Part shown: piece by piece, positions 15,421 to 25,047 of the stretch
How positions within the stretch are numbered: position 1 is the first letter of the stretch
Layout of the letters: each line of letters begins with the position of its first letter
Translations under genes and position numbers: made by a program
Notes under the pieces: generated by a model
The model's input: only the letters and a program-made list of their open reading frames with translations
Told to the model about the DNA's origin: nothing
Database searches by the model: none
NCBI RefSeq assembly: GCF_016429065.1
Contig: NZ_JAELTX010000010.1
Coordinates: forward strand, 1-64,000
Source: Pedobacter sp. ASV17
GTDB taxonomy: Bacteria; Bacteroidota; Bacteroidia; Sphingobacteriales; Sphingobacteriaceae
Reading direction: 5' to 3'
DNA length: 64,000 bases

Positions 15421-17919
15421 ATGGATAGGATTAAGCGCAAAGTTCTTTTATTAGCTGCTGTTATTTGTATTGCAACTGTAAAAATTTACGCACAATCGGG
15501 TAATACCGGAAAAATAAGTGGCAAAATTGTAGACGCACAAACCAACGAAACAATTCCCTACGCTTCGGCGATATTATTAGATAGAAAAACAAAAGCAACC
15601 GTTAGGATTGTTCAATCTGACCTAGATGGAAATTTTGCTATTCCAAATTTGGCAGACGGAACTTACTCTTTTAAAGCCAGCTATGTGGGCTACCAAACTA
15701 TGGTCAGAGATTCTATCTCTATCACTGGCGCCCTCAAAAGCATCAATTTGGGTACCATCAAAATGAAAACGGGCAAGGGAAACCTCCTTAACGAAGTCAC
15801 CGTAACCGCTCAAAAACCAACCATGCAATTGGGTATCGACAAGAAAGTTTTCTCGGTAGACCAAAGTGTAGTAAGCGAAGGCGGTTCTGCAACTGATGTA
15901 TTGCAAAATGTACCTTCTGTGCAAACAGATATGGATGGCGGCGTTTCTTTAAGAGGCTCGGCAGCTAGGGTATTAATTGATGGCAAACAATCATTAATTG
16001 GTGGTGGCGACGTGGCGCAGATTTTAGCCTCAATCCCTGCCAGTTCTATCGAAACCATCGAAGTAATTACCAACCCTTCTTCTAAATACGATGCAGAAGG
16101 CCAAACGGGGATCATCAACATTGTTTTAAAGAAAAACAAGAAATTAGGCTTTAATGGAAATGTAGCCCTAACCGCTGGAAACAGAGATAACTATAATGGT
16201 TCTACCAACCTATCATTTCAAAATAAAAACATTAACCTTTACGCTAATTACAGCTACCGCTACGGTAACAGACCTGGCAATGGCTACAACAACACGTTTT
16301 ATCAAAGCGGCGTAAGAGGTGGTGGGCACATCAACCAAAGCAACAATTCTAATGAGTTAGAAAAAGGACACAATGTTAAATTGGGTATAGACTACAACCT
16401 TGCCGAAAAGAGCACCGTAAGTTTATCTGGAGGTTTCAACATCAGAAACAGCGATGAAATAGAGAATATTGGCTTCAGCGAGTACAATGCTGCTAATGCT
16501 CCCTTAAACTTATCTAACCGTGAGAACATCAGAAATCGTAAAGGAAACAACTACGATTTAAGTTTAGACTTTGTACAAAAATTCAAGAAAAAAGGATCAG
16601 AACTAACTTTTAACGCTAGTTACGCAACTGGCGATAATAATACTTATCAATTTTTTGATACCTACAAGTTTTTTGAAAATGGTTCGTCAATTCCGTCTGA
16701 ATTTTTACAACAACGTACCAACAGGCCAAGTGACAACAAAAACTATAATGTACAGTTAGACTATACTTTACCACTAGGTGCAACTTCGCGTATTGAGGCT
16801 GGTTATAGAAGCCAATTCCGAGTTTCAAACAGCAGAACCATTGCCGACTCATTGATCAATGGCGCCTACGAGTTTAGCCGTACCTTGAGTAACGACTTTA
16901 ATAGTGACGACTATGTACATGCTGTTTATGTGAACTATCAAAACCAGATCAAGAATTTTGGTTACCAAGTGGGTTTAAGAGGAGAAGATGCGGCTTTAGA
17001 AACAGAAATGGGCACATACGATGTGGCTAGAAACATTAGCTACACGCCAGGAAGAGTTGCCTACACCCGCTTGTATCCAAGTATCTTCTTGACACAAAAA
17101 CTTAAAAACGAACAACAGCTTCAATTAAGCTATAGCCGTCGTGTTAACCGCCCTCGTGGTTGGGATACCAATCCATTTTTAGATGTTTCGGATCCTATTA
17201 ACCACCGTATGGGGAATGTGAATTTAATGCCTGAAGACGTGCATGCTTTCGAATTTAGCTACAGCAGGTTCTTCAAGAAATTCTCATTGGTATCTTCGGC
17301 CTATTTCCGTCAAACCAATGACGTGATCCAACGTATCAGATATGACGATTACAACGGAGAACAAGGGGTTAGTTTAACCATTCCTCAAAACCTTACCAGC
17401 GCAAAAAATAGCGGAGTAGAGTTAATCGGAAAATTTGATATTTCTAAAAAATGGAACTTCACTACCAACTTTAACTTATACTACAGAAAAATTGAAGGCG
17501 TAGCTGAATTTAAAACAAAAGACGTTGACGGAATGAGCTACAATGCCAATATCACCAACAACATTACCTTGCCATACAACATTACATTACAATTAAGAGC
17601 AGATTACCGCTCTAACGAAGTGACCGCACAAGGAACCTTCAAAGCAATGTATGGTTTTGATGCTGGTGCCAAAATGGATTTGATGAACAAAAGAGCAAGC
17701 TTAAGCTTTAACATTAGAAACTTGTTCAACACCCGTAAGTTCCAAATGGAGTTTGATAACACCAACCCATCAAACACAGGTTCTACCATTAATTTTAGTA
17801 GAGCAAGAGCTGGCAACATGGGATCGTTAACTTTCTCTTACCGTTTTGGAAAGACTGATTTTAGCCAAAAGAGAAAGAAAACTCAAGAGGCACCACGATC
17901 AGACGAGGAAAGTTTCTAA
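15421..17919 (+). CDS. TonB-dependent-receptor-like outer-membrane beta-barrel (OMP_b-brl_3 type)
   Basis: 832 residues. The signal peptide ends near KIYAQ. A carboxypeptidase regulatory-like domain (about 28-118, KISGKIVDAQTNETIPYASA) precedes a plug-like region (GGSATDVLQNVPSVQTD ... VLIDGKQS ... IEVITNPSSKYDAEGQTG). The rest is a long barrel with alternating aromatic residues, ending FSYRFGK and a charged tail. There is no SusD partner and no clear TonB box, so the substrate is unknown. It is the first of three paralogues in the window (also 18106 and 29487). Confidence 0.87.
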   Translation: MDRIKRKVLLLAAVICIATVKIYAQSGNTGKISGKIVDAQTNETIPYASAILLDRKTKATVRIVQSDLDGNFAIPNLADGTYSFKASYVGYQTMVRDSISITGALKSINLGTIKMKTGKGNLLNEVTVTAQKPTMQLGIDKKVFSVDQSVVSEGGSATDVLQNVPSVQTDMDGGVSLRGSAARVLIDGKQSLIGGGDVAQILASIPASSIETIEVITNPSSKYDAEGQTGIINIVLKKNKKLGFNGNVALTAGNRDNYNGSTNLSFQNKNINLYANYSYRYGNRPGNGYNNTFYQSGVRGGGHINQSNNSNELEKGHNVKLGIDYNLAEKSTVSLSGGFNIRNSDEIENIGFSEYNAANAPLNLSNRENIRNRKGNNYDLSLDFVQKFKKKGSELTFNASYATGDNNTYQFFDTYKFFENGSSIPSEFLQQRTNRPSDNKNYNVQLDYTLPLGATSRIEAGYRSQFRVSNSRTIADSLINGAYEFSRTLSNDFNSDDYVHAVYVNYQNQIKNFGYQVGLRGEDAALETEMGTYDVARNISYTPGRVAYTRLYPSIFLTQKLKNEQQLQLSYSRRVNRPRGWDTNPFLDVSDPINHRMGNVNLMPEDVHAFEFSYSRFFKKFSLVSSAYFRQTNDVIQRIRYDDYNGEQGVSLTIPQNLTSAKNSGVELIGKFDISKKWNFTTNFNLYYRKIEGVAEFKTKDVDGMSYNANITNNITLPYNITLQLRADYRSNEVTAQGTFKAMYGFDAGAKMDLMNKRASLSFNIRNLFNTRKFQMEFDNTNPSNTGSTINFSRARAGNMGSLTFSYRFGKTDFSQKRKKTQEAPRSDEESF

Positions 17920-17958
17920 GCAACTCCGAAAGTGTTTTTAACATAATTTAAAAAAATA

Positions 17959-17998
17959 AAAAAAGCCCTTAAGAAAATTAAACCTTAAGGGCTTTTTT
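17959..17998 (+). terminator. Intrinsic terminator of the barrel gene at 15421
   Basis: A perfect 15-bp stem (17959-17973 with 17984-17998, core AAGCCCTTAAG / CTTAAGGGCTT) has a 10-nt loop, with the right arm ending in six T residues. Confidence 0.9.
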
Positions 17999-18105
17999 GT
18001 ATCCAAATAGGTTAACAAACTATCTTTCTGAAACTAGCGGCCTTATCGAATTGAATTTTAGAGAGTTTCTTAATATATTAGTATTGATTTAGACCTAAAC
18101 CAACG

Positions 18106-20553
18106 TTGAAGAATTTACTTGCCTTAATCTTTTTTATTGTATTTACCATTCCCTTTCTAGCAAACGCACAAACAACTGAAAAAGGCATTATTAGAGGTAA
18201 AGTTATCGAGGAAGTTGGCGCATTGCCCATTCCTTTCGCTGTGGTTTCCATTTTTGAAAGTGGCGTAGAACAACCTCTCTTTACTTTTCAGACAGATGAA
18301 AATGGTCTGTTCAAGTTCAACAATATCAAATTTGGCACATATAAAGTCAAAGTAAGCTATGTTGGTTTTGGGCCTTTGTTTGTTAACGAAGTTATTGTTA
18401 GCAAAGAAGAATCAGACAAAAACCTAGGCACCTTGAAATTGGCCGCCGAACAAAACAACCTAAATGAAGTTGTAATTACAGCGGAAAAGCCCGTGATTGA
18501 GGTAGGTGCCGATGTGATTACCTACAACGTAAGTTCAAGTATTTTGGCTGAGGGCAGCACAGCCACGGACCTGCTTAAAAACGTACCCATGGTTGAGGTT
18601 GACATTGATGGCAATACCACCATTTCAGGCAAAAGGAGCACCAGAGTGTTCATTGATGGCAAGCCTTCAGATTACATGACCTCCAATATCGCCGATCTGC
18701 TAAATGTACTTCCCTCTGATGCTATCGAAAAAATAGAAGTGATGACCAATCCGCCCGCCAAGTATTCCGCCGATGGCGAAGGGATCATCAACATTGTGAT
18801 GAAAAAAGGCTTTAAAGTAGGATTTAATGGTAACGTTGGCCTTTCGGCAGGGACACAAGGAAACAATAATGCCAATGCAAACGCTTCCTATAAAGGCGAA
18901 AAATATAGCATTACTGGAGGTGGAGCTTACAGGATGGGCATTGGCAAAAGTACCAGTGAAAGCTATAGAACCAATTTTTTTACAGATCGAGATCCAAATA
19001 CCTACAAAAACCCTGACACCACTTTTTATTACAACCAATTCAACAACGCCCGCAACGAAAACAATGGCGGGAATTTTAGGGTTGCCTTAGATTGGGACAT
19101 CAACAAAAAGCAAAACCTACGGGTAAACACCAGTTACAATGTAAACAGCAGCAATAGCTGGTCGGGTAATGACTTCTATTATATCGATCAACAGGAAATT
19201 ACCAAACGCCTCCGTAACCAAATCAATTTAGGAGACGCAAGCAGTAATAACTTTGTATTTAATACCGACTACAGCTTAGCGACTGATACCTCTGGAGGCA
19301 AGCTAATTGCTGGTTTTACCGTAAATGCCAACGGCAGTAACTCGACCCGAAGTTTTGAGAGAAGCTATGCTTTCCCTGCCAATTTAAACCCTAGCCTACA
19401 GCAGAACGATAATGAAATAGGCAACAGAGGAATCAATATCAACCTAGATTACGACAAGCCTGTTTTTAATAAAAGAGACCGATTGGAATTTGGGGTAGCT
19501 TATAACTACCGCAAAAACCAAAATGATTTATTGGTAGATAACTTTAACTACAAAACACAACAGTTTGTTACCAATGATAAGCTAAGTAATGAGTTCTTCT
19601 ATAACGAAAATATCTTAGCAGGATATCTTTCGTATAACTATCGAAATAAGGGCTGGTCGACAAAGGCGGCAATTAGAAGCGAATACACCAATGTTAATTT
19701 CGATCTTTCAACAGGTGAAACATACAATGTGAACCCATACTTTAGCTTTTTCCCATCTTTATCTTTAAATCGATTTTTCAGAAAGAGATACAACATTGGT
19801 GCTACCTACAGCGTGAGGATTAACCGTCCGAGAGAAAATACCCTAAATCCACAGGTAAACAATGCTGATACCTTGAACATCTCTTATGGCAATCCAGATC
19901 TCTCGCCTTCTTATACCCACCAATTCGACATTAGTTTTGGCGCTTTCGGCAAACAGTGGTCTTTTACCCCTCGCATTTCATACTCTAGGGCCAATGGTGT
20001 GATTGAACGCTACCGCTTTGTGAACGACAATGGCATTTCAGAAAGTACCTTCGATAATGTTGGCACCAATTATTCATTAGCTTTCATGCTTATTGGAAAT
20101 TATAGGCCAACCAAGAAAATTTCGGCAAACGGAAATTTTAGCATCATCCAAAGCAACTATACGTCGAGCTTAAACAGTGCCTTAAACAGAGGAGGAATCA
20201 GTATCCGATCAAGAGCTGGCATCTCCATGCAATTACCCTACAAGACCGCTTTCGAGGCTAATTTGAACTACAACAACAACGTGAGTGCTATTGGCCGAAA
20301 TAGTGCCTCCATCAACACCAGCTTCGGTGCACGAAAAACTTTTTTAAAGAATACCCTTACGGCTCGCATTAGTGCCAACGATCCTTTCCGAGCGAGAAGA
20401 AATTCTACTTTTAACGAAGGTCTAAACTTTTTCTCCAACACTTATGGAGTAAGCAATACCAACAATTTTGTATTCAATATCAACTATCGTTTTACGAAAG
20501 TGAAAACCAATAAGGTAAATGTGCCGCCACCGCCAACCACATCGCAGCAATAG
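18106..20553 (+). CDS. TonB-dependent-receptor-like outer-membrane beta-barrel (OMP_b-brl_3 type), TTG start
   Basis: 815 residues. The best start is TTG at 18106, because the signal peptide (MKNLLALIFFIVFTIPFLA, NAQ cleavage) begins there and no ATG fits. A carboxypeptidase regulatory-like domain (GIIRGKVIEEVGALPIPFAV) is followed by the plug-like part (GSTATDLLKNVPMVEVDIDG, VFIDGKPSDYM, IEVMTNPPAKYSADGEG) and the barrel, with Asn-rich strands typical of the family. The protein ends in VNVPPPPTTSQQ, a proline-rich tail not seen in the other two paralogues. No SusD-like partner. Substrate unknown. Confidence 0.86.
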   Translation: MKNLLALIFFIVFTIPFLANAQTTEKGIIRGKVIEEVGALPIPFAVVSIFESGVEQPLFTFQTDENGLFKFNNIKFGTYKVKVSYVGFGPLFVNEVIVSKEESDKNLGTLKLAAEQNNLNEVVITAEKPVIEVGADVITYNVSSSILAEGSTATDLLKNVPMVEVDIDGNTTISGKRSTRVFIDGKPSDYMTSNIADLLNVLPSDAIEKIEVMTNPPAKYSADGEGIINIVMKKGFKVGFNGNVGLSAGTQGNNNANANASYKGEKYSITGGGAYRMGIGKSTSESYRTNFFTDRDPNTYKNPDTTFYYNQFNNARNENNGGNFRVALDWDINKKQNLRVNTSYNVNSSNSWSGNDFYYIDQQEITKRLRNQINLGDASSNNFVFNTDYSLATDTSGGKLIAGFTVNANGSNSTRSFERSYAFPANLNPSLQQNDNEIGNRGININLDYDKPVFNKRDRLEFGVAYNYRKNQNDLLVDNFNYKTQQFVTNDKLSNEFFYNENILAGYLSYNYRNKGWSTKAAIRSEYTNVNFDLSTGETYNVNPYFSFFPSLSLNRFFRKRYNIGATYSVRINRPRENTLNPQVNNADTLNISYGNPDLSPSYTHQFDISFGAFGKQWSFTPRISYSRANGVIERYRFVNDNGISESTFDNVGTNYSLAFMLIGNYRPTKKISANGNFSIIQSNYTSSLNSALNRGGISIRSRAGISMQLPYKTAFEANLNYNNNVSAIGRNSASINTSFGARKTFLKNTLTARISANDPFRARRNSTFNEGLNFFSNTYGVSNTNNFVFNINYRFTKVKTNKVNVPPPPTTSQQ

Positions 20554-20591
20554 AATTAGGGTAAAGAGTTAGCGACAAATTCATTATTTGT

Positions 20592-20599
20592 TAGTTTTG
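20592..20599 (+). promoter_or_regulatory. -7 element of the Nudix-GH16-plsC operon
   Basis: TAGTTTTG matches TAnnTTTG and lies 39 bp before the Nudix start codon, predicting a leader of about 34 nt. Confidence 0.45.
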
Positions 20600-20638
20600 C
20601 CTTTATTTTACAGGCACATATCCATAAACTAACCTCTG

Positions 20639-21190
20639 ATGACCGATAACCCTTGGAAAACGCTTAGCAGCGAAGAGAAATACAACAACAATTGGATTAC
20701 CGTTACCGAGCATCAGGTGATCAATCCCTCGGGTGGAAAGGGAATTTATGGCGAAGTACATTTTAAAAACCTTGCGATAGGTGTATTGCCATTAGATGAC
20801 GAGCATAACACTTGGCTGGTAGGGCAATATCGCTACCCATTAAAAGCCTATAGCTGGGAAATTCCAGAAGGTGGTGGCCCACTAGGCACCAATCCTGAAT
20901 TAAGCGCTAAAAGAGAACTGGCAGAAGAAACAGGCGTGGTTGCTTCGAAACTGACCGAGATACAACGCATGCACCTTTCCAATTCGGTGAGCGATGAACT
21001 GGCAATTATTTATTTGGCCCAAGATTTACAGTTAGGAGAAGCAGCGCCTGAAGAAACAGAAGACCTACAGTTGATTAAAGTTCCTTTCACAAAAGCTGTA
21101 GAAATGGTCATGAACGGAGAAATTACCGATAGCATGAGTGTAGCCCCAATCCTTAAAGTGCACTTGATGATACAGAAAGGAGTCATCTAA
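20639..21190 (+). CDS. Nudix hydrolase (ADP-ribose pyrophosphatase-like)
   Basis: 183 residues. The Nudix box is in GGGPLGTNPELSAKRELAEE followed by TG: a glycine, the RELAEETG core and the metal-binding glutamates. WEIPEGG just before it is typical of the NudF/ADP-ribose pyrophosphatase branch. The enzyme hydrolyses nucleoside diphosphates linked to another moiety; ADP-ribose is the likely substrate but is not proven. It is the first gene of a tight operon: the GH16 gene starts 2 bp after its stop. Confidence 0.88.
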   Translation: MTDNPWKTLSSEEKYNNNWITVTEHQVINPSGGKGIYGEVHFKNLAIGVLPLDDEHNTWLVGQYRYPLKAYSWEIPEGGGPLGTNPELSAKRELAEETGVVASKLTEIQRMHLSNSVSDELAIIYLAQDLQLGEAAPEETEDLQLIKVPFTKAVEMVMNGEITDSMSVAPILKVHLMIQKGVI

Positions 21191-21192
21191 GC

Positions 21193-21897
21193 ATGCGCTT
21201 TAACTATCTTCTTCTTCTTATCGTTTTGTTCCTAGGTTGCGCTACTTCACAAAAATTACAGCAAAAAACGGAACTCACCACAAGCTTCGACAATCGCTAC
21301 GATATAGATTGGTATGCCGAGAACCATACCTTTGAAAATAACCTTGCCCATTTTTCAGACAACAATATCCATGTGGAGAATGAGAATCTCATATTAGAAC
21401 TCAATCACCATAAACATCAAGGGAAAGACTACACTGGTGCCGAACTGCGTAGCAAAAAAACGTTTTTATACGGTCGTTTTGAAGCCCGCTTAAAAGCTTC
21501 CGAAGCCTTGGGCTGTATTACTGCCTTTTTCCTGTACCGCCCTAATGCTGCTCATAACACTGAAATTGACTTTGAAATTAGTGGCAAATATCCAAAGATA
21601 ATTACGCTGAACCATTGGGTAGATAAGCGCTCACACGACAAGGATATTCCGTTAAACTTTGATAGTACCAAAGATTTTCATACCTACGTCATCCATTGGA
21701 AACCCAACCTCATTGAATGGGAAGTAGATGGCCAAATTATCCATCGCACCACCACCGCTGTACCCAATAAAGCCATGCAAGTGGTTTTTAATTTATGGGC
21801 TACCAAATCAATCAAATGGGCAGGTAGTATAAAAGACGCAAAACTTCCTACCTTTGCAAAAATTGATTCGTTTAAGTACACACCTTATAAAAGATAA
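21193..21897 (+). CDS. GH16 family lipoprotein (beta-glucanase-like)
   Basis: 234 residues. The lipobox LFLGC at about residue 16 predicts a lipoprotein. The GH16 catalytic motif is EIDFE in NTEIDFEISGKYPK, with both glutamates and the aspartate in place, preceded by YGRFEARLKAS, the usual start of the catalytic cleft. Family members cut beta-1,3(-1,4)-glucans, agar or carrageenan, or act as transglycosylases. At 234 residues it is short and has no carbohydrate-binding module. It sits between a Nudix hydrolase (2 bp) and a PlsC-type acyltransferase (3 bp) in one operon. This is an odd mix that points to an envelope role rather than polysaccharide foraging (inference). Confidence 0.82.
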   Translation: MRFNYLLLLIVLFLGCATSQKLQQKTELTTSFDNRYDIDWYAENHTFENNLAHFSDNNIHVENENLILELNHHKHQGKDYTGAELRSKKTFLYGRFEARLKASEALGCITAFFLYRPNAAHNTEIDFEISGKYPKIITLNHWVDKRSHDKDIPLNFDSTKDFHTYVIHWKPNLIEWEVDGQIIHRTTTAVPNKAMQVVFNLWATKSIKWAGSIKDAKLPTFAKIDSFKYTPYKR

Positions 21898-21900
21898 CTA

Positions 21901-22638
21901 ATGAAGAAGCTTTTGGGCTACCTCCTAACGCCAATATTCTATTTTACCTTTGGATTATTTTTGGGTATTTTTCATCCTATACAATGGATTTGTTATAAGG
22001 TATTTGGCTACTCGGCACATAAATGGTCGGTAGATGTGTTGAACTTTTTCTTGACCTACTCCCAGTTAACCTTACTGAATGGCGTTAGTTTCAGAAACGA
22101 CTTTAAATTACCAAAAGAAAGGCCGATTATCTTTGTGGCCAATCACCAAAGCATGTACGATATCCCGAGCTTGATTTGGTTCCTACGTAAACACCATCCT
22201 AAATTCATTTCTAAAATAGAATTGACCAAGGGCATTCCATCTATTTCTTTTAACCTGAAATATGGCGGGGGTGCCAACATCAACAGAAAAGATAGCAAGC
22301 AGGCTATTGGCGAAATCATAAAGCTGGGTAGGCGCATGAACGAGAAGAACTGGAGCACCGTAATTTTTGCAGAAGGAACAAGGGCCAAAGATGGTCAGTT
22401 GAAACCCTTTCAGGTAGGCGGGATTGCTACCCTACTTAAAATAGTTCCCAATGCACTTATTGTTCCAGTGGCGATAGAAAACTCTTGGAGGGTTGTTAGA
22501 TATGGTTCGTATCCGCTAGGCACTTTACTTCCACTGAAATGGACTGTTTTGGCACCTATAGAACGTGGGGACAAAGCGCCCGAAGATTTGGTTTTGCAGG
22601 CAGAAAACGCGATTAAACAGCATATAGGGCAAGCGTAG
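21901..22638 (+). CDS. plsC: 1-acyl-sn-glycerol-3-phosphate acyltransferase
   Basis: 245 residues with an N-terminal membrane segment (about 5-27). The catalytic HX4D motif is in ANHQSMYDIPSL and the substrate-binding FAEGTRAKDGQ corresponds to the FPEGTR motif. The enzyme adds the second acyl chain to lysophosphatidic acid at the inner membrane. Last gene of the Nudix-GH16-plsC operon. Paralogues in the genome are possible, so the symbol names the family rather than a unique housekeeping copy. Confidence 0.85.
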   Translation: MKKLLGYLLTPIFYFTFGLFLGIFHPIQWICYKVFGYSAHKWSVDVLNFFLTYSQLTLLNGVSFRNDFKLPKERPIIFVANHQSMYDIPSLIWFLRKHHPKFISKIELTKGIPSISFNLKYGGGANINRKDSKQAIGEIIKLGRRMNEKNWSTVIFAEGTRAKDGQLKPFQVGGIATLLKIVPNALIVPVAIENSWRVVRYGSYPLGTLLPLKWTVLAPIERGDKAPEDLVLQAENAIKQHIGQA

Positions 22639-23028
22639 GTTATTTTGTTTACGCTTAGCGATTTAATTTTACCGCAAAGGTTTTATGAAGTATTCGCAAA
22701 GAACGCGAAGTTTTTACCAATTAAATTTATATATATCCCCCCCTTTGCGGTCTTCGCGTACCTCTTCCCTTTCTTTGCGGTTTAAAAACAAATAGTTAAC
22801 CCGAAAGGAACGCTCTGAATGACAAAAACGGAAATACCTCTGCTTGAGGTTGCTATTCCAAAAAACAGAGAAAGTAAGCTTAGAACAGCTGCTAAAATAT
22901 TCCTATTTACGTTCTTAGCGTAACTCTTCCCTTTCTTTGCGGTTTAATTTTACCGCAAAGGAAAAATAAGTACTCGCAAAGAACGCTAAGTATTATGATA
23001 AATATAAAGCGCTCTGAATGACAAAAAA
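22639..23028. repeat. Intergenic block of TTTGCGGT / ACCGCAAAG repeats (two copies, inverted arms)
   Basis: This 390-bp gap holds no gene. TTTTACCGCAAAGG followed by TTCGCAAAGAACGC-type sequence occurs at about 22669-22709 and again at 22948-22990. The opposite-strand words CTCTTCCCTTTCTTTGCGGTT occur at about 22763-22786 and 22926-22947, so direct and inverted pairs could fold into large stems. GCTCTGAATGACAAAAA occurs at about 22811 and 23012, a half-element of the GTCATTCTGA repeat family. The block lies between convergent plsC and the LytTR regulator and may supply 3' hairpins. Confidence 0.8.
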
Positions 23029-23769
23029 TTAAACGTTCTTGGTATCGATCAGCTTGAAAAATGCATCCCTGTAGGTATCTCCCACTGGAATTGTTTTCCC
23101 AGCAATGGCAATACGGCTACGTTCGATACTTTCAATTTTATCTACCGCGATGATGTAAGACTTATGCACCCTGATAAAATCCTTTCTAGGTAAAGTCTCT
23201 TCCATTTTCTTCATGTTTTGCAGTGTAATAACACGCTCATTTTTAGTGAAAATAGAAATATAGTCTTTCAAACCTTCGATGTAAAGAATGTCGTCAAGCT
23301 CAATTTTTTGAATTTTATGCTCCGTTTTAACGAAAATAAAATCTTGTATAGATGGTGTTGCAACTGGAGCAATTACAGGCTCTGGAACTACGGGAGTTGG
23401 CGACTCCTGCTTTTGATGCTGGTTACGCACCTTTTCTACGGCTTTGTAAAACCTATCAAACGCAATGGGTTTCAACAAATAATCCGACACATTCAAATCA
23501 TAACTTTCCAACGCATATTGCGAGTAGGCCGTAGTAAGAATGTAACTGGCTTTATTGCCTGCAATTTTAAGAAACTGTATTCCCGTAAGCTCTGGCATCT
23601 GGATATCCAAAAAAACCAGATCGATATTCCCTTCCTGAACAATCTGCATCGCTTCAATAGCACTTTCGGTACGTTTTACCAACTCTAAAAAAGGTACTTT
23701 GGCCACGTAATCGGCAATAATATCCAGCGCTAGTGGCTCGTCATCAACGGCAATACATTTTAAAATCAT
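23029..23769 (-). CDS. LytTR family response regulator
   Basis: 246 residues. The receiver domain (about 1-120) has the acidic pair in AVDDEPLA, the phospho-acceptor aspartate in LVFLDIQMPELTG, and the conserved Lys in YLLKPI. A flexible Pro/Gln linker (QKQESPTPVVPEPVIAPVA) leads to the LytTR DNA-binding domain (IQDFIFVKTEHKIQKIELDD to VGDTYRDAFFKLID). It is co-transcribed with the histidine kinase at 23766, overlapping by 4 bp. The likely targets are its own promoter and the divergent ABC genes, since direct repeats lie in the shared upstream region. Confidence 0.93.
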   Translation of the reverse strand: MILKCIAVDDEPLALDIIADYVAKVPFLELVKRTESAIEAMQIVQEGNIDLVFLDIQMPELTGIQFLKIAGNKASYILTTAYSQYALESYDLNVSDYLLKPIAFDRFYKAVEKVRNQHQKQESPTPVVPEPVIAPVATPSIQDFIFVKTEHKIQKIELDDILYIEGLKDYISIFTKNERVITLQNMKKMEETLPRKDFIRVHKSYIIAVDKIESIERSRIAIAGKTIPVGDTYRDAFFKLIDTKNV

Positions 23770-24803
23770 AAATCAAGCATTAGTTCTGTAGTGTAATGTG
23801 TAGACGAATTTACAATATTTAGCTTATATCTCTCGGGATATAACAACTGCAATCTACGCTCTACATTGTTTAGGCCAACTCCACCAATGGCATCTTTGTT
23901 AGCGGTACTCTTTTTATTGGACACGCTAAAATGCAAAATCTTTTGGTTGGCAATAATATTGATTTTAATAGGGTCACTACTATCATTGGCCACCCCATGT
24001 TTAAAAGCATTTTCTACAAAAGAGATGAGGATTAAAGGCACAATTTTTTGTCCATCAATTATGCCATTAATGGTAATTTCAACCGCAGCCCCGTCCTTGA
24101 ATCTAAGTTTTTGTAATTCTACATAACTCTCCACATACTCTATTTCCTTATCCAAACTAACCCAGCTATCGTTACTTTCGTAAATCATATAGCGCATAAT
24201 TTCCGACAGCTTTAAAATGGCATCTGCGGTTTTATCTGACTTTTGATAAGCTAGCGAATAAATATTATTGAGGGAATTGAACAGAAAATGTGGGTTAAGC
24301 TGTGATTTCAGGAACTGCAATTCCATATCTTTCTTTTCGCTTTCCAAATTGCGCTGGATGCGTTCATCAGAAAACCAGTCAACAGCAAACCTAATGATGC
24401 TACTCGAAACCAAGAAAAATCCTGCTAAAAATACTACCGTGGCAACATAATTACTCATAGAAATATGGTTACGCAAACCATTATCTGATTCATAGTAAAA
24501 CACATGTTCTGGGTTGAGCAAACCAACCACCACTTTGATACCAGTGCTTGCTACAATGAGCAAAATGAAACAAATAATGTACAACCAATATTTCTTTCTT
24601 TTCTTTAAAAGCTCTGGAATGAGCACAATGTAATTGATATAGAATACGGAAACATTGACTGCGCCAAATATGACATAATCAATCACCAACTCTTTTAATG
24701 GATGCGCCTTGTTAGAAAAAAACAGTGCAACTGCGATAATGGTGACGATTATTCCCCAAAACGCACAATTAAGTATCACCGATGCTTTGCTACTATTTTT
24801 CAT
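23766..24803 (-). CDS. LytS/YehU-type sensor histidine kinase
   Basis: 345 residues. Four membrane helices (about residues 10-135) are followed by a coiled segment, the His_kinase domain (PF06580 type) with the phospho-histidine in QLNPHFLFNSLNNIYSL, and an HATPase module (FVENAFKHGVAND, then GGVGLNNVERRL). There is no extracellular sensor domain, so the signal may be sensed in the membrane. It partners with the LytTR regulator through a 4-bp overlap. Its start lies about 245 bp from the divergent small-peptide/ABC operon. Confidence 0.92.
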   Translation of the reverse strand: MKNSSKASVILNCAFWGIIVTIIAVALFFSNKAHPLKELVIDYVIFGAVNVSVFYINYIVLIPELLKKRKKYWLYIICFILLIVASTGIKVVVGLLNPEHVFYYESDNGLRNHISMSNYVATVVFLAGFFLVSSSIIRFAVDWFSDERIQRNLESEKKDMELQFLKSQLNPHFLFNSLNNIYSLAYQKSDKTADAILKLSEIMRYMIYESNDSWVSLDKEIEYVESYVELQKLRFKDGAAVEITINGIIDGQKIVPLILISFVENAFKHGVANDSSDPIKINIIANQKILHFSVSNKKSTANKDAIGGVGLNNVERRLQLLYPERYKLNIVNSSTHYTTELMLDL

Positions 24804-24864
24804 ATAATTTTGTCGCCCATAATTTATCTAAACTAGCTATAAGCCATTATTGGAACAAGCACTT

Positions 24865-24943
24865 TCGACCAACTGGCATTTTTTTTCTACGAATGGGCAA
24901 TTTACCCCATTTATTCGACAAACGGGCATTTTTACCGTTTATC
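24865..24943. promoter_or_regulatory. Direct repeats, candidate LytTR operator between the kinase and the ABC operon
   Basis: Three related elements occur in the same orientation: CGACCAACTGGCATTTTT (24866-24883), TACGAATGGGCAATTTA (24888-24904 approx.) and CGACAAACGGGCATTTTT (24916-24933). The GGCA cores are at 24875, 24896 and 24925, spaced 21 and 29 bp. LytTR regulators are known to bind direct repeats of 9-10 bp about two helical turns apart, so these are good candidates, by position and spacing only. Confidence 0.5.
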
Positions 24944-25047
24944 TAGGATATTTTACACTTGGTCTAAAACATTTTCACAGGGTTTTAATAATTATTCTAT
25001 TTGTTCAACGGAAACGAAAAGAGTATTAAACTTTAAACCTTAGAACC

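Noticed and set aside
15421-20553. Polysaccharide utilisation locus
   Set aside because: The two barrels are of the OMP_b-brl_3 type with no SusD-like partner, and the nearby GH16 gene is tied to Nudix and PlsC genes instead of to transport genes.
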